Positions 1 through 13,700 of a stretch of 64,000 nucleotides of DNA are shown piece by piece; the stretch's first letter is position 1; each line of letters starts with the position of its first letter. Under the pieces are notes generated by a model. That model was not told the DNA's origin, did not search any database, and worked only from the letters and a program-made list of their open reading frames with translations. The translations under genes and the position numbers were made by a program. Origin of the DNA: Diphasiastrum complanatum (Eukaryota > Streptophyta > Lycopodiopsida > Lycopodiales > Lycopodiaceae); the NCBI GenBank assembly GCA_029204225.1, contig CM055111.1, positions 452,453-516,452 on the forward strand, in the 5' to 3' direction.

Positions 1-702
1 TATTTCTATTGCATTACAACATTCACAGACGCTTTCAATTCTTCGACGAGCTCAATTTTGCAGGAGCGGCTACTTCAAAGCTTCCTGCATTACCTATTAG
101 TGGATCTATTTTAGTTAGTGATTTACATCAAGCAGTTGTTTTTGAGTAATTAACTTACTATTTTTAGTTTTACTAAGCTTTTGGTTAGCTTAATTCATTT
201 TGCCGTTCTGCTGTATCATTTTATATAGTTTAATCTTCTTGTATGGTCATGGGTTTTTCCATCATTTATTGATAAAAGTAGGGATAATTATTTACTGTCT
301 ACATTCTCATGCTGTTTGCTCATACTTACTTTGAGTTACCTCATGTGCACTTGAGGTGGTATGGCCCTAGCCAACTATGGATAACCCAAGTTCATTATTT
401 GCACTTGGAGACATTGCACAACATGTTGAGTTGCCAAAGGACTACTTTGAAGAAAATGGATCAATGGAATGGTAAGATTCAAACAGGCCATATAATAAAT
501 GTCAACACTTCATTTGACGTCTACCACACAAGTATGAAAGAGGGGTGTTCTATTTTGTGCCATGAGATCGCGGGGGCTTAAAAATGCGAGATAAGAAAAA
601 GGGCCAAGCAATCATAAGATGCTAGGGGACCCATATACTTTATATCATTGAGCCTAAGATGGACATACCCATATTTATTAAGCCAGATCGCTTGGATTAT
701 GA
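1..702. other. 5' flank of SCE1, no gene recognised
   Basis: No convincing coding sequence, repeat family or RNA gene is visible. The short open frames here have no recognisable domain. This is upstream sequence of the SUMO E2 gene and may include distal promoter. Confidence 0.4.
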
Positions 703-708
703 CACGTG
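703..708. promoter_or_regulatory. G-box / ABRE-like core (CACGTG)
   Basis: A palindromic CACGTG core inside ACACGTGGAGC lies about 250 bp before the SCE1 start codon. In plants this core is bound by bZIP and bHLH factors. Placement fits a proximal promoter; function is inferred. Confidence 0.45.
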
Positions 709-822
709 GAGCACAATGTAAAAACGTGGCAAAATCTGTACGTCTATAGCGAAATCCGACGGTGTAGGGCTTACTCTTGCAGTGTCACTAAGATTCAAGG
801 AATCCCACGTTACAGGAATTGA

Positions 823-894
823 ATGATTGAAAATGATGCTCTCGATCGCTTTCTCTTTCTGTTGAGAGACAAAACAGGAGATAGCGCTTGTTAG
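823..894 (+). promoter_or_regulatory. possible upstream ORF in SCE1 leader
   Basis: An ATG at 823 opens a 23-codon frame ending in TAG at 892-894, before the SCE1 start at 959. If transcription starts upstream of 823 it would act as a uORF. The transcription start is not visible, so this is only a candidate. Confidence 0.2.
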
Positions 895-899
895 GGTTT
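891..899. promoter_or_regulatory. telo-box (TTAGGGTTT)
   Basis: TTAGGGTTT is the reverse complement of the plant telo-box AAACCCTAA. It sits 60 bp before the SCE1 start codon. Telo-boxes are common close to the start of plant housekeeping genes, which suits a SUMO E2. Confidence 0.5.
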
Positions 900-958
900 C
901 CTCGTCATCGGTGGCAGCAGCAGGAGCAGCAAGTACGAGGAGTGGGAGGAATAGTGAG

Positions 959-1027
959 ATGTCGGGAGGAATAGCGAGAGGCCGCTTGGCCGAGGAGCGC
1001 AAGGCGTGGCGCAAGAATCATCCTCAT
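959..1027 (+). CDS. SCE1: SCE1 exon 1
   Basis: It codes 23 residues from the start methionine to HPH. The start is the first in-frame ATG giving the conserved [15 protein letters not shown]-terminus. The donor is CAT|GTAACT, phase 0. Confidence 0.93.
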
Positions 1028-4000
1028 GTAACTTTTCCTTGTTCCCTGCCCATCTTTCGCTTTCTTTTTCCTTGTTTGAGCCACTTTTAGCAGTGAATTA
1101 TGGTTGCTCTGGGAGGTATATGCGGGAGATTGGGGGATGTGATAAAGAGGAATTTAACCTGACTCGCGTACGTCCACTTCTTCCACTTCTACGTTTCTCA
1201 AAGGCTGTGGTTGTGAGAATTCGTGGGATCTCCAAGCGTGTTTGTACTCGTAGTAATAAAATTGAGCTTTCGCGTTAGCTCAGCTGGTCAATTTACTTCG
1301 TTTTCTGTGCTGACCTGACCTAGTCATCTGCTTAGGAATTTGTGGCAAATCCTGCGTCATTACACCCCACGGCCGAGGCCTTTCGAGCCCTAGGGTTTCA
1401 GGATGGAACATTTTGTAGGATCGTGACTCTGAATGAATAGTTTTTGTGCGGCTCAAAATCACGTAGTTAGTTTTAGGCCTTTGCTGCCAAAACTCAGCAC
1501 CTCTGGTTATCTTGGAAGTATGATATCACAAAATTCAGCTTGTTTCGTCCTCCAGTAAGTGGCACGTTGCTTAGGACTTCCTTTCCTCTCCTTGAGTTCA
1601 GGAGTTTAAGTCCAATCTGCCTCACAAATGAGGACACTCAAGAGAAATAATTTGCAACTTTTTTTTGTATGTCGTATGGGAAATTTATTTTTGTTTTGAG
1701 GTCAATACAGCTTTTAAAAGTTCATCTTGATTAGCTTTTATGGGTCCGTCATTTTGTAGATACTATGAGTGAAAATAAATTGGAGTTTTTTAAAGATCGA
1801 TTTATTGTTAAGTTATTTGTATTGGACATGTTCATCAGTTACAAGTCCCAAATCTATTCAATAGGTAGTTTCCATGGTCTCTTCATTGCTGGGGCAAATA
1901 CAAATCGTTTGGCGGAAGAGGTTCTAGATAGTTGACAATGGGGAAGATGAGGAATCGAATCCAAACAAAAATAAAGGAATATTTTGAACAAAGCAGAGCT
2001 GAAGGCCCCAAGAAATGATCTTGATTTTATGGAATCACCCTCGGGATTTGATTAGGCTGATTTTTGGCTGTAAATCTCTCTTCTCCACCTCCACTCAACA
2101 TGACCCTGCTCTAAGAAGAGCTATGGTCTCATTTTCTTCATAACACTTTTCCACATCTCGGATTACCTTGACAAGCTTGCCCTGAAATTGGGTGGTTCCA
2201 GAGATGTCTATACATCATCTCTACTTGAATGTCAATTTATTTTTTGTGAAAAAAACTTATTTATGTCTTCATAAGGAAAAATTGTCTACTGTGACTTAGA
2301 ATTGACTGCTTTTCTAATTCATGAATCACTATCGGTCACTTTCTTAAATCTTGGTTCAAGTATTTATGATTTATTTTTTGTGAAGCAACCACCTGATTTA
2401 CTTTTGATTTTCAATCAATAGACAAGTTGTGAGAGAAGGACCTAGATATATTAAGGTCCCTCTGTGTTTTGGTAACAAATCTCACCAAGAAACCTCCTAC
2501 ACCCATAATAGATTTGCTAAATTTGAGGTCTAAGCAATGAGTAGCACATGGGGTCCAAATACTCCAAGGGTACTACTCATTTAGGAGTTTTCCTGTGGCA
2601 ACTCAATTAGCCACGTCGTTTGTGATAACTTCTAAAGCACATTGAAGTGTAAAGCAATCATGAATCCAAGTGGCAAGTTGCAATTAACACGTTGATGGTT
2701 CAAGAAACAAGATTCAACATTGAACAAGTAAATTGCAATACGAACCAGGGTTGCCAGGTGATTTGAATCGGTTGATTCAAAATGAATCGACCGATTTGAC
2801 CCAATTTGAATCGGCTGGCCAAGTTCGAATCGGGAAATGGGTCGAACCTTTTTTGGTTTGTTTTCATGTTTGGGGGATGCTATTTGTGGAGACTAGTAAG
2901 TTCTAACATCAAATAGGGTACATTGGCTAGTGACTGTAGCAGGGTTACCAGGTAGCATGTACAGTCCAGAGCACTTAGCACTTAGCATCTCAGTAGTGAG
3001 TGAGGAGTCAGGACTTCCGACATAGGACTTCTAACCCAGGAGTTAGGAGTTGGGACCTAGGAGGAGTATTTGACGTATCCTTTTGAGTACTTGGCGTTGT
3101 TTTTGAAGACCGTAGACAAGAGCATGGACAACTGAAGTTTGGAAAGATAACCCATCCTTGATGACATCATGTAGTCCACTGTACAACATATTCTCTGGAA
3201 ACTGGAGTAGTCCACAATGTTTTGACACTGCAACCGGTTACCATTGCATAAGTTCTTTTTGATAATCGTCTTTTTGCACATGCCACATCTTTATGTGGAA
3301 TTGAATCCATGAGAGTGAATAGCTGTTGTATTCCATGAGAGTGAATAGCTGTTGGTATGAACTGTGCCATTTTAGTTAACCTGTCAACTATTACCCAAAT
3401 GGTATCATTTTGCTTCCCCGTCCGAGGTAGCCCAACCACAAAGTCCATCGAAATGCTTTCCCACTTTCTTTCGGGAATTTCCTAGGGCATTAACAAACCA
3501 GCTGCCTTAAGTCTTTCAGCTTTGTTAACTTGGCATTGCGCACACTTGCGAACATATGCCTCCACTTGACTTTTGAAGTTTGGCCAGTAAAAGTTCCTTT
3601 TTACTAAGTCAAGCGTCCTTTGAGCGCCAGGGTGCCCTGCACACGGGTTGTCATGACATTCATGCAGGATTTGGGCCCTTATATCATCATTTTCTGGCAC
3701 ACAAACTTTTCCATTCCGGAAAAGTAACCCATTCCTAATGGAATAGTCTCTTTCTATCTTGTCTTGAGGAGAAATTTTGGAATCCTGCATTCCAAGCTCA
3801 TCACTAGATCTAGAAGAACCTGCTAGGACGTCTAGCCAAATACGACCGAAGTAGCTATCGGTCTTACACAAATTTCTTAAGGACAGATACAACTCAGATT
3901 GGATCTCAAAAAAGCTTAACTGATTAACCTCTCCAATCCGGCTTAAGGCATCCGCGACACTATTGGAAGTACCCTTCCGGTACTCAATGTCATAATAAAA

Positions 4001-7000
4001 TTCTTGGAGCATCTCTGACCATCTGGCCTTACGACCCCTAAGGTCGACCGCATCGTTAATATATTTTAACGCTTGATGATCAGTAACTATGGTAAACTGG
4101 GAGCCATATAAATAATGTCTCCAAACTTTCAGGGCATTAATAACAGCGAAAAGCTCCTTCTCATAGGTGGAGTACCGCCTTTGAGCAGGGTCCAACTTCT
4201 TGCTTTCATCCCGATATAGGACTGCGCCTATAGCATAGTCACTGGCATCCGTTTCAAGTACATACGGCTTGTTAGGATCCACTATGTGTAGAATAGGCGT
4301 TGTAGTTACACAATGTTTGAGGTTCTCAAAACTATGATTCAACTCTTCAGTCCAAGTAACTGGAGGACTGAATTTATTGTGCCGGCTAACTCTTTTAACC
4401 CCTCTGAGGACATTCGTCAAGGCCAATGCAATTAATGCATAGTTCAAGATGAATCTATGAAAAAACCCTGTAAAGCCCAAAAAGGACTTAACCTCTCTGA
4501 TGGTTTTAGGGATAGGCCATTCATGTACCTGTCGGACTTTATTTGGGTCAATTTCCAACCCATGGTCCGAAATAATGTGACCAAGGTATAACAACCTTTT
4601 CTGGAAGAACACACATCTGGACTTAAGACAGTCCTGAGATGCTCCTCATGCTCCTCCAAGGTCTTACTATAGATGAGAATATCATCTAAGTAGACTATTA
4701 CGAACTTTCCTAGTTCTGGACGAAGAAGATCGTTCATCATCTGTTGGAAAGTTGCTGGAGCATTTGTCAAGCCAAATGGTAAAACCAGAAACTCATAACG
4801 GCCGTACCTAGTTCTAAACCCGGTTTTTTCAACATCCTCAGTCTTTATGCGAATCTGATGATACCCTGATCTCAAATCGATTTTGGTGAAGTACTTTGCA
4901 CCATGCAATCGATTAACCAGTTCATCCATTAGCGGCAAGGGATAACGGTTTTTAATCGTTAACTTAATCTCGATCACTAACAATGTCATTCGGCAAACCA
5001 AACAACCTGAACAACTTTTCCACGAAAAGCTGTGCAAGTTCAGAAGCTTTGACAGTTTGCTTGGTTGGTGGAACTGTGCCATTTTAGTTAACCTGTCAAC
5101 TATTACCCAAATGGTATCATTTTGCTTCCCCGTCCGAGGTAGCCCAACCACAAAGTCCATGGAAATGCTTTCCCACTTTCTTTCGGGAATTTCCTAGGGC
5201 ATTAACAAACCAGCTGCCTGAAGTCTTTCAGCTTTGTTAACTTGGCATTGCGCACACTTGCGAACATATGCCTCCACTTGACTTTTGAAGTTTGGCCAGT
5301 AAAAGTTCCTTTTTACTAAGTCAAGCGTCCTTTGAGCGCCAGGGTGCCCTGCACACGGGTTGTCATGACATTCATGCAGGATTTGGGCCCTTATATCATC
5401 ATTTTCTGGCACACAAACTTTTCCATTCCGGAAAAGTAACCCATTCCTAATGGAATAGTCTCTTTCTATCTTGTCTTGAGGAGAAATTTTGGAATCCTGC
5501 ATTCCAAGCTCATCACTAGATCTAGAAGAACCTGCTAGGACGTCTAGCCAAATACGACCGAAGTACCTATCGGTCTTACACAAATCTCTTAAGGACAGAT
5601 ACAACTTAGATTGGATCTCAGAAAAGCTTAACTGATTAACCTCTCCAATCCGGCTTAAGGCATTCGCGACACTATTAGAATGAAATTCTTGGAGCATCTC
5701 TGACCATCTGGCCTTACGACCCCTAAGGTCTTCCGCATCGTTAATATACTTTAACGCTTGATGATCAGTAACTATAGTAAACTGGGAGCCATACAAGTAA
5801 TGTCTCCAAACTTTGAAGGCATTAATGACAGCAAAAAGTTCCTTGTCATGGGTGGAATACCGTCTTTGAGCAGGGTCCAACTTCTTGCTTTCAAAAGCTA
5901 CCGGTCTAGCATCCTGATATAGGACTACGCCTATAGCATAGTCACTGGCATCCGTTTCAAGTACATACGGCTTGTTAGGATCCACTATGTGTAGAATAGG
6001 CGCTGTAGTTACACAGTATTTGAGGTTTTCAAAACTCTGATTCAACTCTTCAGTCCAAGTAACTGGAGGACTGAACTTACTGTGCCGGCTAACATCTTTA
6101 GCCCCTCTGAGGACATTCGTCAAGGCCAATGCAATTAATGCATAGTTCAAGATGAATCTATGAAAAAACCCCGTAAAGCCCAAAAAGGACTTAACCTCCC
6201 GGATGGTTTTAGGGATAGGCCATTCACGTACTTGTTGGACTTTATTTGGGCCAATTTCCAACCCATGGTCCGAAATAATGTGCCTAAGGTATAACAACCT
6301 TTTCTGGAAGAACACACATTTGGACTCCTTGGCAAAAAGCTTCTCCTGTCTAAGTAACTTTAAGACAGTCCTGAGATGCTCCTCATGCTCCTCCAAGGTC
6401 TTACTATAGATGAGAATATCATCTAAGTAGACTATTACGAACTTCCCCAGATATGGACAAAGAAGATCGTTTATCATCTGCTGGAAAGTCGCTGGAGCAT
6501 TTGTCAAGCCAAAAGGTAAAACCAGAAACTCATAATGGTCGTACCTAGTTCTAAAGCCGGTTTTTTCAATATCCTCAGTCTTTATGCGAACCTGATGATA
6601 CCCTGATCTCAAATCGATTTTGGTGAAGTACTTTGCACCATGCAATCGATCAACCAGTTCATCCATTCGCGGCAACGGTTTTTAATCGTTAACTTATTCA
6701 ACTTTTTAAAGTCCACACAAAGACGAGTACCTCCGTGTTTTTTATCAACAAGGAGCACAGGTCCCCCCCAGGGAGATTTACTAGGCCTAACATGGCCCAT
6801 CTTAAGGTATTTTGCAGTTGCCTATAAACTTCATCCTCTTCAGTAGTACTCATCTTATATGGATACAATGATATAGGAGAACTACCAGGAATCAGTTTAA
6901 TACCATAGTCAACACCCCTAGAGGCCCTAGAGGGGGGAAGACCCTCTGGAAGCTGCTCAGGAAATACATCGTTAAATTCTTGTCTAAGTTTCCTAAAAAT

Positions 7001-10000
7001 TTCACCTTCCGGCGAGTTTTCTTGTTTTAGGTTATTAGACATTAATTCCATTTGGAGATTATAAAATTGCAAACTATGTTCTTCATGGTAAGTAAAATCC
7101 TTTAACCAACACAAATAAGAACTGCAATCCACAATATCCATACATTTAACAGTTTCCAAGGCAGAAAGCATATACGCAGTAGAAATATCAACATTTCCAT
7201 TCAATTCTATGAGTGAGCCGTTATGTAAAAACGACAAACTGTGTGTTACATAGTTTTTCTTCATAGACTCGTTCCTCTCATAGAACCGTTCCTTACCAAG
7301 TATAACATCTACCCTATCTAGATTCATAATATGAAAGTCTAATTTATCCTTATAGGCCTGAATCTCTATTGGTAGAAATGGGACTATCGGTCCCAAACTT
7401 GGCTTCCTGCTCCAGTTGCTAGCTTCACTGTGTATCGGTGGTCACTTTGCCTTGTTTCCACCTTTAGCTTCTGCAACAAATTAGCGTTAATAATATTATG
7501 TGTGGAACCATCGTCAAATAAAACAGTTACGACTTGGCCACCCACAACCTCCTTCATCCGAATGAGGTCATGAGGGCCAAAAACAACCGTATTAAAACAA
7601 CAATGCCCTCCTTCATTCGAATGTGGTCGTGAGGGCCAAAAACAGCTGTATTAAAACAACAATGCTCACACACAGAATTACCAGCAAAGGAAAGATCTAC
7701 ACTAGATATGCTAGAGTTACCTGGCGTCTTAAAAGGTGCCCCTTTAGCTTTCCGTTTCTTTGGACATTTCTTCGCGACATGACCTGGTTCCATGCAATTA
7801 AAGCATAGATTGTCGCTTCTGGCTTTCATAAAGGTTTCCTGGCCCAAGGTAGATCTTTTCTTCGATTTCCCTGAACCCGAAGCCCCTTCCTTTGCCTTAT
7901 CTTTCGATTTCTTTGGAAAGAAAGGCCTCTTACCCTTTACGTCGGGCAAGTCACCAGTCTCAGGCATAGCCATCGTATGAGTATCATCGTAGATTCTGGC
8001 GAAGCGAACAACATCCTCGAGGGTAAGAGGCTGGTTCCTCCTTACCTCTAGCTGGTAGTCTCTTGGTAACCCTAGTATAAAATGCAACTTTACTAGAAAG
8101 GATCTATTCTAGTTGCAAAACGAGAATAGACCTCTTGAAATTCTTGTAAATACTGATCCAGGGGCCGGTTCCCCATATGGATTGTTGCATACTGACGGTA
8201 AAATTCAAAATCATCAAGAATAGGAAGGAAGGCCGCCTTAAAGGCCTTACAAAAATCCTCCCAATTCCTAGGAACTTCAGGCTTACCCCTTATATGTTGC
8301 CACCAGCTAAATGCTTTACCTCGCAGGTACATGATGGCTAGATTGATCTTGTTGTCCTCGGATGAATCGTGCATGGAAAAATGCGAATTCCATCGATCCA
8401 GCCATTGCAAGACCGCCTCTAGGGTTCTATCCTTCTTTTCCCTAGCGAAAACTTTAGGAGTAAACAAGGGTTGATGCACCAATTGCCTTAGCTGCGTCAA
8501 TTCCTTGAGATCCTGCTGATCCCGACTGTGCTTTGCTTGCATATCCACAATCTGTTGCTGTAGACTGTTAATAGCCAGCATCAAAGCATCAGGGTCTAAA
8601 ACAGAGGCAGATGCTGTAGCCTCATGAACAGGGGACATAGGCTATGTAGTAGCAATAGGCTCCATTTTTACAAGAAGAAGAGAGGTGAATTAAGAAGAGA
8701 TGATAGAAGAGAATCAAAAGCTACTCAAGGAAGATAGATACAAGGCTACTCTTGCTGTCTCTTCACAAACCAAATGGTATTGTCCATGGCTGCCAAGAGG
8801 AATAAGAGAAAGCAAAGAGAAGGATGCACCACCATGTCCACCTCATTTCACACAAAACAGATGCATGGAAGAGGCATACCTCACTCTCCATGCCATTCTA
8901 CTACCTGCCAAGTGGCCTTGCCTTGCCACCTAGCCTCCACCTCAGCCTTCTGGCCTTCTCCTAGCAATCTGCCAGGTGGCCTACAGTTCCCTTCTCCCCT
9001 TCTATCTTTAGTTTTCCTTCAACCTGGCCATCGCTGGCAGACACAATAGGAAGGGGAAAATTTGTCTAGATTTTCAGGGAGGGCCCTGATTTTCTCAGAT
9101 AAGGATCTGACATACATCGCAATAGGAGGGCGCTACCAACCGCCACCTCTCCTGGCCCATAAGATGCCACGTGGCAGGTTTTCTTAATGCTTTTTGGTAA
9201 CTCCCGCTGGTCAAACAGCGATGGAAGGAAATCAAGTTTTAACACGCTTCGGAGGGCCTATCGCAACAGATCCATACCTGAACCTGAGCGGAACAAAGGC
9301 AGGAAGGACTGCCACCTGTCCTTTCCTGGACAGTGCCACGTGGCAGGGCTCCCATGGGCCCCCACAACTGTTTTCCCTTAACTTTTTTTCTTCAAAATTT
9401 TGAAAAAACAGCGGGAAGAAAAAACCTTAGAAAATGCATAAAAAATGCATTTTAAAGCCGTTTTGAAATTTGTCAGAAGCACCGAAACTTACAAGAGAAA
9501 CTCTACGGATCAACGCACCTGCTTTCAGCATGCAATGGCTCTGATACCATATGTTACAATCTTACTTAGTGCAAACCTCCAGGTGATTCAACTAGAGGCA
9601 TTGTTCCATATTGTCACATTCATACAGCGCCTGGAGGATCTTCAGGGTAGAGACACACACTATGCTGCAGCAGCTTTGGCAGCATCTCAACACCTACATT
9701 CTGTGGGACACTCCTTTTCGTGGTAGTACCAGGCCTGTCGTCTCCTCTCCACATGGAGTATTCACGTTACACATCTACCGGCGGGTACACATCAATATAT
9801 TTGAGGACACCTGTATAGGGCATATCTTCAGAGCACTTGGCAAGTTCCATCTGGGGTGAAGACGGAGTTTTATCGGACACATTTTCTATCTCGGGATCAT
9901 GCTAGGTATCCTACTGTTCCCGGATATCTAGTGGATAGTATTTCACACAGACTGCGGATAGTGATGGGTCAGTTTCGGGTTTCCTCTCACCAGCTAGCCA

Positions 10001-10708
10001 TTGAGACTGGCAGATACAGTGGCATCTCGAGAGATGCTCGGATTTGTAGTATGTGTGATACACACGACGTAGAGGATGAGTTTCATTTTCTCTTCAGATG
10101 CCCAGCCTACTATGAGATCCGAGGGAGATACTACTGCTTGTTTCAGGATCATCCACTCACACTCTCTACCTTGATATCGTACGAGGACCCCAGATGTGTT
10201 GCGCTGATGATCCCGAGATGGCGGACCTGCGTATGGCGAGACTAGACGCTGACACCTCCCCCTTGATACACCTGAGCATACAGGAGTGTTTATCACGTCG
10301 GAGGCAGAGGCAGGAGAGTACTGATTCTGATGGGGAGGCTGAGATTCCGGATGCCTCCATGCATAGACGGCAGAGATAGTGTCGGCGACTAGCGGGACAT
10401 ACAGCCCACAGGCCACGGTCTACAGCTTCACGGCAGCAGAGACGCCACCCACCAGCCACTCGGAGACGGATAGACACAGTTCGTTCAGAGACAATGTCTC
10501 AACATACTTTACATCATTATTTCACAGGTGGAGAGACATTTATATGATGATAGGCTTTCCTTGGCTATCATTATTTCCTGCTTACCTGTAGTCTTGTTTC
10601 TTTGTTTCTCTTAGGTGGTAGAGCTTTCATGCTCCCACCGTGCATACTTGACATGTACCTTTTTTTCAGTCCTATATACCTTAGGGTATTTCATGGACAT
10701 AAATAAAG

Positions 10709-10747
<39 letters not shown>

Positions 10748-13700
10748 CGCGCGCGCGCGCGCGCCCGCTAGTGATCCTTCCCCTCCTCCCCCCCCTCGTC
10801 CTTCACCTCTATGGCGCGCAAAACCAGGGGAGCCCTTGTGTTACAATCCTACTTACTGCAAACCTCCAGGTGCCGGTTAACCACAAGAGACCGAACGATT
10901 CACGTTCCACCCCGCCGTAGGACTTAATCCGGGTCCACCCACCGTGCCCTGGCCTGTGACCGTATCAAGTTGGATCCGACCTCCCTCCTAGACGGCGTCC
11001 CATACCACTGCCTAGGCTCTCAGCCATCTCCTGCCTCACGCTAGCAAACATTCTGGCCGTGCACACGCTCTCCATCCACCTCCCCCTAGGTAGATAGAAT
11101 GGATGGCAATTGAGCCTTTCTCCCCTTGTATACCTCCAAGGAGAGAGACTCCAAGCCATGTGCACACCTAGATCATGACACGTGCAACCATGCAGGTTCA
11201 CGAGTCACCGGTCAAGTCTACAGGCCCAGTCATCGTCCAGTCTCAAGTCTGGGTTTGGGACCCAAGGGAGTTGGGTCCCTAACATTCCATCTTCCTTAAA
11301 AAATTCCTTATCTAAGGAAGGAATCCAGGGAATCTCAGTTTAAGGTCATGTTCCTTCTCCCAAGTACATCGTCCTTGGAACTTCCTTTCCAATGAACCAA
11401 GTACTCAGTTACTTGCCGGTTCCTTTCCCAATCCGACTGTCTTCTAGAAACATATGCTCGAAGCATATCTTCCATAGACTGGTTTGTCCTCTCTGTCTGA
11501 CCATCCGATTCAGGATGATTTGATGACCAAACTCAAAGTGGTCTCTAATTTCTCAAAGACCGCTTTCCAGAATTTGCCAGTGAACTTTGGATCTCGATCA
11601 CTAACAATGTCATTTGGCAAACCAAACAACCTGAACAACTTTTCCACGAAAAGTTGTGCAAGTTCAGAAGCTTTGACAGTTTGCTTGGTTGATATGAACT
11701 GTGCCATTTTAGTTAACCTGTCAACTATTACCCAAATGGCATCATTTTGCTTCCCCGTCCGAGGTAGCCCAACCACAAAGTCCATGGAAATGCTTTCCTA
11801 CTTTCTTTCGGGAATTTCCTAGGGCATTAACAAACCAGCTGCCTTAAGTCTTTTGGCTTTGTTAACTTGGCATTGCGCACACTTGCGAACATATGCCTCC
11901 ACTTGACTTTTGAAGTTTGGCCAGTAAAAGTTCCTTTTTACTAAGTCAAGCGTCCTTTGAGCGCCAGGGTGCCCTGCAAACGGGCTGTCATGACATTCAT
12001 GCAGGATTTGGGCCCTTATATCATCATTTTCTGGCACACAAACTTTTCCATTCCGGAAAAGTAACCCATTCCTAATGGAATAGTCTCTTTGTATCTTGTC
12101 TTGAGGAGGAATCTTTGAATCCTGCATTCCAAGCTCACTAGATCTAGAAGAACCTGCTAGGACGTCTAGCCAAATACGACCGAAGTACCTATCGGTCTTA
12201 CACAAATCTCTTAAGGACAGATACAACTTAGATTGGATCTCAGAAAAGCTTAACTGATTAACCTCTCCAATCCGGCTTAAGGCATCCGCGACACTATTAG
12301 AATGAAATTCTTGGAGCATCTCTGATCATCTGGCCTTACGACCCCTAAGGTCGACCGCATTGTGAATATACTTTAACGCTTGATGATCAATAACTATGGT
12401 AAACTGGGAGCCATACAAATAATGTCTCCAAACCTTTAGGGCATGAATAACAGCAAAAAGTTCCTTCTCATAGGTGGAATACCGCCTTTGAGCATGGTCC
12501 AACTTCTTGCTTTCAAAAGCTACCGGCCATCCTGATATAAGCATATACAGAGTAGAAATATCAACATTTCCATTCAATCCTATGAGTGAGCCGTTATGTA
12601 AAAACGACAAACTGTGTTACATAGTTTTTCTTCATAGACTCGTTCCTCTCATAGAACCACTCCTTACCAAGTATAGCATCTACCCTATCTAGATTCATAA
12701 TATGAAAGTCTAATTTATCCTTATAGGCTTGAATCTCTATTGGAAGACGTGGGACTATCCGGTCCCAAACTTGGCTTTTTGCCCCCGTTGCCAGCTTCAC
12801 TGGTCACTTTGCCTTGTTTCCACCTTTAGCTTCTGAAACAAATTAGCGTTAATAAAATTATGTGTGGAACCATCGTCAAATAAAACAGTTACGGCTTGAC
12901 CACCCACAACCCCCTTCATCCGAATGAGGTCATGAGGGCCAAAAACAGCTGTATTAAAACAACAATGCTCACACACAGAATTACCAGCAAAGGAAAGATC
13001 TACACTAGATATGCTAGAGTTACCTGGCGTCTTAAAAGATGCCCCTTTAGCTTTCCGTTTCTTGGGACATTCCTTCGCGACATGACCTGGTTCCATGCAA
13101 TTAAAGCATAGATTGTCGCTTCTGGCTTTCATAAAGGTTTCCTTGCCCAAGGTAGATCTTTTCTTCGATTTCCCTGAACCTGAAGCCCCTTCCTTTGCCT
13201 TATCTTTCGATTTCTTTGGAAAAAAGGCCTCTTACCCTTTACGTCGAGCAAGACACCAGTCTCAGGCATAGCCATCGTACGAGTATCATCGTAGATTCTG
13301 GCGAAGCGAACAACATCCTCGAGGGTAAGAGGCTGGTTCCTCCTTACCTCTAGCTGGTAGTCTCTTGGCAACCCAAGTATAAAATGCAACTTTACTAGCA
13401 AAGGATCTATTCTAGTTGCAAAACGAGAATAGACCTCCTGAAAGTCTTGTAAGTACTGATCCAGGGGTCGGTTCCCCATACGGATCGTTGCATACTGACG
13501 GTAAAATTCAAAATCATCAAGAATAGGAAGGAAGGCCGCCTTAAAGGCCTTATTGAAATCCTCCCAATTCCTAGGAACTTCAGGCTTACCCCTTATATCT
13601 TGCCACCAAGTAAATGCTTTACCTCGTAGGTACATGAAGGCTTGGTTGATCTTGTTGTCTTCGGATGAATCGTGCATCCATGCACGCACAAAGCACATAG

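Larger units (their letters stand above)
3355..9584 (-). mobile_element. Ty3/gypsy chromovirus copy 1, rearranged, no 3' LTR
   Basis: On the - strand the order is a 33-bp LTR remnant (9584-9552), PBS, gag, protease, RT, RNase H and integrase zinc domain. A second RT-RNase H-integrase block follows, then the element breaks off in the integrase core at about 3355. It matches the chromovirus at 10839-16639 throughout. There are frameshifts in gag (about 8093) and RT (about 6675), a premature stop near the gag start, and a missing 3' LTR, so it cannot move by itself. It lies antisense in SCE1 intron 1. Confidence 0.85.
9585..10744 (+). mobile_element. LINE 3' fragment with RT C-terminal zinc domain
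   Basis: This is a 5'-truncated LINE. The open frame at 9856-10245 carries the C-terminal domain typical of plant LINE ORF2: [19 protein letters not shown], then [19 protein letters not shown] (a CCHC-like zf-RVT motif). Upstream, 9590-9730 looks like the end of the RT thumb. A 3' UTR follows with a hairpin at 10676-10689, AATAAAG, and a TC repeat instead of poly(A). Sense to SCE1. Confidence 0.75.
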
